A stretch of 64,000 bases of DNA, from contig PTFA01000081.1 of assembly GCA_003342895.1 (NCBI GenBank), forward strand, positions 3,614,434-3,678,433, written 5' to 3'. The notes under the pieces were generated by a model. That model did not search any database, was not told the origin of the DNA, and was given only the letters and a program-made list of their open reading frames with translations. The position numbers and the translations under genes are program-made. Shown here piece by piece: positions 59,515-64,000 of this stretch; the stretch's first letter is position 1; every line of letters begins with the position of its first letter. The DNA is from Casuarius casuarius. Taxonomy: Eukaryota; Chordata; Aves; Casuariiformes; Casuariidae.

Positions 59515-59580
59515 AAGCATTTAGCAGCTAATTTCTGTGGAATTTAGGCTCCTAAGAGCTTAGGTCTCTTTCGAAGAAAG
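59515..59580. repeat. TTAGGCTCCTAAG-type old repeat fragment
   Basis: GGAATTTAGGCTCCTAAGAG is followed by CTTAGGTCTCTTTCGAAG. The words are close to those at 58.8 and 36.8 kb, so this is likely another fragment of the same family, or the far end of the 58.8 kb copy. Confidence 0.45.
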
Positions 59581-59584
59581 GGTG

Positions 59585-61735
59585 AGACATGCAAGTCCTG
59601 TGGTGCTTCTGAAAACTTTACCCAAAAAGCCATATGCTCTATTAAAAAAAGAAATGCTTCATAATAAATTCTTGAGAGCTGTGACTATGGACTATGGGAC
59701 TATATGACCTTCCCACTATGAATTTATCTTAGTTCAGAAATGGATCATGTATTGATCTTGCTTGATATCAGTGTCACTCTTCTGTGTTTGGCGGAGCTCC
59801 CTGAGTGAACAGAATCAGTGTCTTTTATTTAGAAGCACACTAGAGGACAAAGCAACTTTCATATACTATAGGATTTCACTCTGAAGAAAATCCCTCTGAC
59901 TGAATCTTCAGTAACTAACTTGTCACCCAACTTTAAAAGCAAAGCTTCCTGTAAATATTAATTTGGGATTTTTCTCTCTCAGTCATCTGCTTTTTTAAAT
60001 GACTTTTTACTAGAATTCCCTTTGCAGCTTGTGATTCTCTTTTCTACTTTCAGTTTCCCTTTTATACTGCATCACTTGTAAGTAGGCTGCGGTTTTCTGA
60101 AAATGTAGTCGTGATGTTTAGCATGTTTTCTTATATAAGACTTGTGTTAAAGAAAAGCAACCACCACCAACAAAAAACTAACTGAAATCTAATTCTTTCC
60201 CCCGTATTTTTAAGTTACTACTCTTCAGATTAGCTTTAACAAGGCACATCATACTTGTGCATATTTTTTTTAATTTTCATTTCTGAGTTTACGTTTTTAT
60301 TGCTACGTTGTTCCATTGTATAGGATGCGTGCACGCACAGCTCAGCACGTACACGTGGTATGTGGGAGCTGGGCTATAACTGCAGATGATGAAGACTTCA
60401 CAATCACATTCTGACTTCTTCGTTTGTTCATTCATTTTACAAATAGCAGCCTCAATCCTGCACTTATGTTCCTGGATCCCAAGTAATGTCATTATGCCTC
60501 TGCACCGGATGGGAGCCCACCCTCCTGATCTCACAGCTGGTGAGGAATTACAGTTGGTGAAATATTGGGACTTNCTGCACTCTTCTCAGAGGAGAGCTGT
60601 TCTTATTTTAATACTTTATTCTCCATATTGCCATTTTGATATCTTCTCTGATGTTGATCGTTTTTGTACAGTAAGCTTGATTTTTTTTCTTCGAGTTTTA
60701 AAATACTTAAGGTTACTTTAAACACAGATTGTCTTGGTCCGTAAGTGACCTCAGCTACAGTTACCNTCAGCTTATACTGAAATAAGCAATACCTATTTTG
60801 CAGGCATTTACTCTGGGGCTATTAAATGTGCTGAGAGAAGTTAGATGCACAAATCAAGAGCACAGGATGCTTAATTCCTTTTTTCTTCTGCAGGCTAAAG
60901 TCTGTTTGGGGCCTGTGCTGTGCCTCATGCTCACAGAACTCACTGGAACTACACGTGCNTGTTCAGAGGCTTGAATATCAACCCAGACTTGGTCCTGCTG
61001 CCACCCCTGGGTGTCTGATCTCACTGGAGATGACTGAACCGCTTATTCATGTAAAGGATACAGAGCTGTGCGTGAGATTCATTTGTCTGACTGCAGCCAT
61101 CTAAAACGCTGTCTTCTCCGAGCTGGATGTCCGGCCTCCCGCTAGAGCGGGCATCTTCAGAGGGTGCTTCTTCCTGTCCGTCTTAGAAACCTGGCCTGGG
61201 CTGACGTGAGTTNTCTTCTGAAAGCGTCCGTTTCTCCTCCTGCCTGTGGAGAAAGCCTCTCTGCTACTCTCTGGGGCCTCCCTTTCAGACAGGCAAAGGT
61301 AGATGAGCAAAAGCCCACCCTTTATTTAGAAAAAAATTACCTTGTCAGCCGGACTTGTACATGTATTGGTGGAATCAGGTGCAGAAAGAAACTTTCAGAG
61401 CNCTTTGCCTGATCTAAAAATGATTCTTTCTTCTTTTGGTGATGACCACAGTATTTCTGGAAACTTCAGTAAAGGTATTAATCAAAGGACAGATTCTTCC
61501 CCTTTTCCTAAAGTTGAGTGATACCTTATTCCCTGAGAATTGACACCCAGGCAGATTCCTGGTTTCTGCGAGTAAGCATGGATCTGGCAGACATACGTGT
61601 GGGACAGTCTTGTCCTTAGCGCACTGTGCTCTGGCATTTGTGCTCATAAACATTCTTGTCTTAATTTTTGTTCAAAGATGCCTTGGACATTTTGGGCATA
61701 GCAGCTGCCCGAAATGAAGCATTTCCTTCTGATCT
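59585..61735. other. Gene-free stretch
   Basis: No gene is supported. A good pyrimidine tract plus GCAG ends at about 60894, but the frame that follows closes within about 26 codons. Frames at 60289-60534 (-) and 60386-60721 (+), and 61101-61310 (-) and 61164-61412 (+), pair up on opposite strands and are unrecognisable. Confidence 0.55.
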
Positions 61736-61739
61736 AGTT

Positions 61740-61920
61740 TGCCTGTAACAATCTTGAACTTGTTGACCTATGTGCCTATTAATTATTGATATAATGTTGC
61801 ATTATTTAGGATTGTTTCAGCAGACGGCTACATTATTACCAGACAGACATTTGCCAGACAGGCTGATAGATAACATCCTAAANAAATCTCAAGTTGCATC
61901 TGTACAATAAAGGACCGTAA
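61740..61920. promoter_or_regulatory. Candidate regulatory patch: CAGAC boxes next to GATA words
   Basis: CAGAC, the SMAD box, occurs at 61821-61825, 61840-61844 and 61855-61859, with an extra AGAC at 61845-61848. GGCTGATAGATAAC follows directly, giving TGATAG at 61864-61869 and AGATAA at 61868-61873. Upstream is AT-rich sequence with an ATTAATTATTGATATAATG run. Three SMAD boxes within 40 bases beside two overlapping GATA words is the most compact motif cluster I noticed. An N lies at 61883. Function is inferred. Confidence 0.28.
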
Positions 61921-61924
61921 CTTC

Positions 61925-64000
61925 ATTACTTTTCCCCCCCTCTAGCTGGCAAATTAGTGGTACGCTACCTTGAAACCTTAATGTAAAATCTAAATATAAT
62001 AATGATCTCTTTAGGCAATGGGCTTAATCTTGACTTTGTTGGAACTGTGGTTCTGATATTGGTCAGGCCTCAAAAATGCAGAGGAAGTCTTAACCAATCT
62101 TNTGAAGCTGTTTTTTCTTAAGGTCCAAGAAATTGTTTTGTTTTTCAAACTCTTACTATGGAAAAGAGAACTTACTTCTTACTGGTTGCTATGCGCTGGA
62201 TTGCAACACTCTGAAGACACAGGCATAGCTTGATGTGTATCTCCCAGGGAAACCTGCCTTTGATTTTTTTAAAACCCACTGCAGTCATTTTGTCTATGGA
62301 TCCAAGACAAAGCGTATCAAAATGAATTAGCTATAATTTAAAACATGCATGCTGAGCATTTTTAAACCTTTACGACTACAGTGCAGCTTTAACTGGAGCA
62401 AGAATGAAGTAATACAGTTCTTTGTAGCAATCATATCAAAACTACTAGGTGCAGTATAGTCACAACTGAGGAGCAGTGTCTAGTATGTGATGAGCTTGTC
62501 AGCAAGTGTGCTGCCCTCTTCCCTCTTCTCTGCTCATTATGTTGCTCTCTGTCGCAATCAATTCTCCTCTGATGTCAAAACGCCACCGCTCACTAGTTGT
62601 TCGTATGAAAGCAGAAGAGGCAGAAAAGAGGAAGGAAAGCAGACAAAGGAGGATGAGGCCANGAAATACAGTCTTGAGGGGTACGAATCTGACAACCCAT
62701 GCTCGTTTTCCATGGGCTTCCTCAGGAGAAGCAGTCAGTTCCGGGGAAACAATTTCAGAAACACGCAGCTGCAATTTTCAAAAATGATTTAGCACTGACT
62801 TTTAAATGCCAGTGGATACTTCTTGTTACAGTGAGGCACACAGTGGGATTTTCACAACTATGCAGGCTCCTAACTCCCTCGGTTGCCAGTGGTGAATTTT
62901 ACTGCCTTCATGAATCACTTCTGTCCCATTTCTGATTCACGGTTACAGCAGAACCATGTCTGAAAGTCCTGGCAAAGCTCCTTCGGTTCATCTGTGAATT
63001 GACTGATATGTTTAGACCCGACCTCTGTGGGTCAGCAGTCTCCGAGACTCTCCTGACTGCAGTCCTGCCCTGGCGTTTCCCTGGCCTCCAGGAGCAGCAG
63101 CCGCGTCTGCGACCCTTTCACAAAACCAGGGCCTCCCCCTCAAGGCCGGTGTTAATCCCTCCATTTGCCCCCAGTTTAAGCACATGCTTTCCCAGAGGTC
63201 CAGCCTTGTCCATGTGGGCTCACAGTTCACATTTCCTGGGACAGCTGAATAGGTGAAGCAAAGAGAAGCAGGTTATTTGGGAGGGAGTCTGTTCAAAAGA
63301 GATCCTTTAAATTAGTCAGAGAATATTAAAAACAGACTTGGACAAAACAACTANTGAGGAAACCTGCATTGTTTCCCTCACTGCTCTGCAGTGTGCCTTG
63401 GGTCTTGGCCAGGGTCTTTGAGATGTCCAGGATTCCCCCTGCTTGTGGCTTTTCCCCTGCATTATACAGTCTTTCCTACTCCAACTGCCTTTTAACTCTT
63501 TTTTTCACCAGAATGATTGGTGGGGGACTGTCATCTCTGTTCTCCTTCGATACGTGTCTCCTTTGTCTGGTCTGTCAGTCAGTCTTGTCAGGAAATCCAA
63601 GCCTTCCATGAGGTGATCTACTGCTCAGTTCCCACCTCTTTGAAATTTAGATTTGAAAAATGGTTTTCCTGAATGGTAGCCACCTTTTTTTCTCAGTAGT
63701 GCTCGACTTGAATGGGTGAGCATCAGAGCAGGGAGCAGAGGACCCTGGATAAGATGGAAGAATTTATCCTGTCACCTGTTCTGGGTTTTATCTCCGTACA
63801 GAGACACAGAGGCAACTGACTCCCACACTCAAATAGAGTTTCAGGTCTGACATGAATAAATGTGTAAAATTCAAGTCCCTAACACTGAATTCACAAACTC
63901 TCTGTAGACTCTCTAACTTATCGCAGGCCTAATTACTGAAATTAAATTACATAAAAGTCATTACAAAACAGCACATTCTTATGTAAAACTCCACAAAGCA
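61925..64000. other. Gene-free stretch to window end
   Basis: No gene is supported. Three or more phases are open together near 62487-62792 on both strands, which speaks against coding, and all carry the N at 62662. The frames at 62999-63256 (+) and 63012-63230 (-) overlap in a GC-richer patch. The frame at 63369-63611 is Leu/Ser/Phe-rich and unrecognised. Confidence 0.55.

Noticed and set aside
60880..60975. Coding exon after a strong pyrimidine tract and GCAG
   Set aside because: The open frame ends in TGA after about 26 codons without a donor.

Overview
The window reads as ordinary, CpG-poor, moderately AT-rich nuclear DNA of a non-mammalian amniote. A bird is my first guess, with turtle or crocodilian as alternatives. 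I see no prokaryotic gene organisation. I also see no young mammalian repeats (Alu, B1 or L1-like). The recognisable interspersed repeats are all old and decayed. They are MIR-type SINE fragments, fold-back repeats built around a TCAATGG core flanked by AGGATC/GGCCC-like ends, and repeats with several TTAGGCNCCTAA-like words. I recall these last two kinds from sauropsid genomes but cannot name them with certainty. Roughly one hundred isolated single N positions are scattered through the window, which looks more like masked ambiguity codes than assembly gaps.

I could not support any complete protein-coding gene, rRNA, tRNA, CRISPR array or intact mobile element. The open reading frames are short, overlap on both strands, often begin at a non-ATG codon and resemble no family I know. 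The window is best described as a gene-poor intergenic stretch or the inside of a very long intron. Two stretches, 1660-1918 and 45921-46230 on the + strand, are open from an acceptor-like AG to a good donor. They are the only exon candidates worth testing, and both are weak.

Layout. Positions 1-2.4 kb hold plain sequence and one weak exon candidate. Positions 2.4-7.4 kb hold a MIR fragment, two poly(A) tracts and a 1.2 kb purine-rich block. Positions 7.4-8.1 kb are relatively CpG-rich and look like a non-coding conserved or regulatory element. Positions 8.6-17.3 kb hold a fold-back repeat, three MIR fragments, a GC-rich patch with a 22-bp perfect palindrome (12.6 kb) and a possible regulatory patch (13.2-13.4 kb). 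Positions 17.3-31.5 kb are mostly featureless, with two purine-rich blocks, a 10-bp-arm hairpin (26.16 kb) and a possible regulatory segment (27.2-27.7 kb). Positions 31.5-46.3 kb hold the longest ORF (not convincing), several old repeats, a GC-rich patch (43.2-43.6 kb) and the better exon candidate. Positions 46.3-64 kb hold two palindromic sites near 48 kb, a cluster of GATA motifs (50.2-50.4 kb), a CA/TACA microsatellite, another purine-rich block, the clearest MIR copy (56.1 kb), more sauropsid-type repeats (57.3-59.6 kb) and a SMAD-box/GATA patch (61.8 kb).

Nothing here amounts to a new biological system. The most useful leads are the possible regulatory patches and the palindromic sites. 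All of them need cross-species alignment, which cannot be done from the sequence alone.
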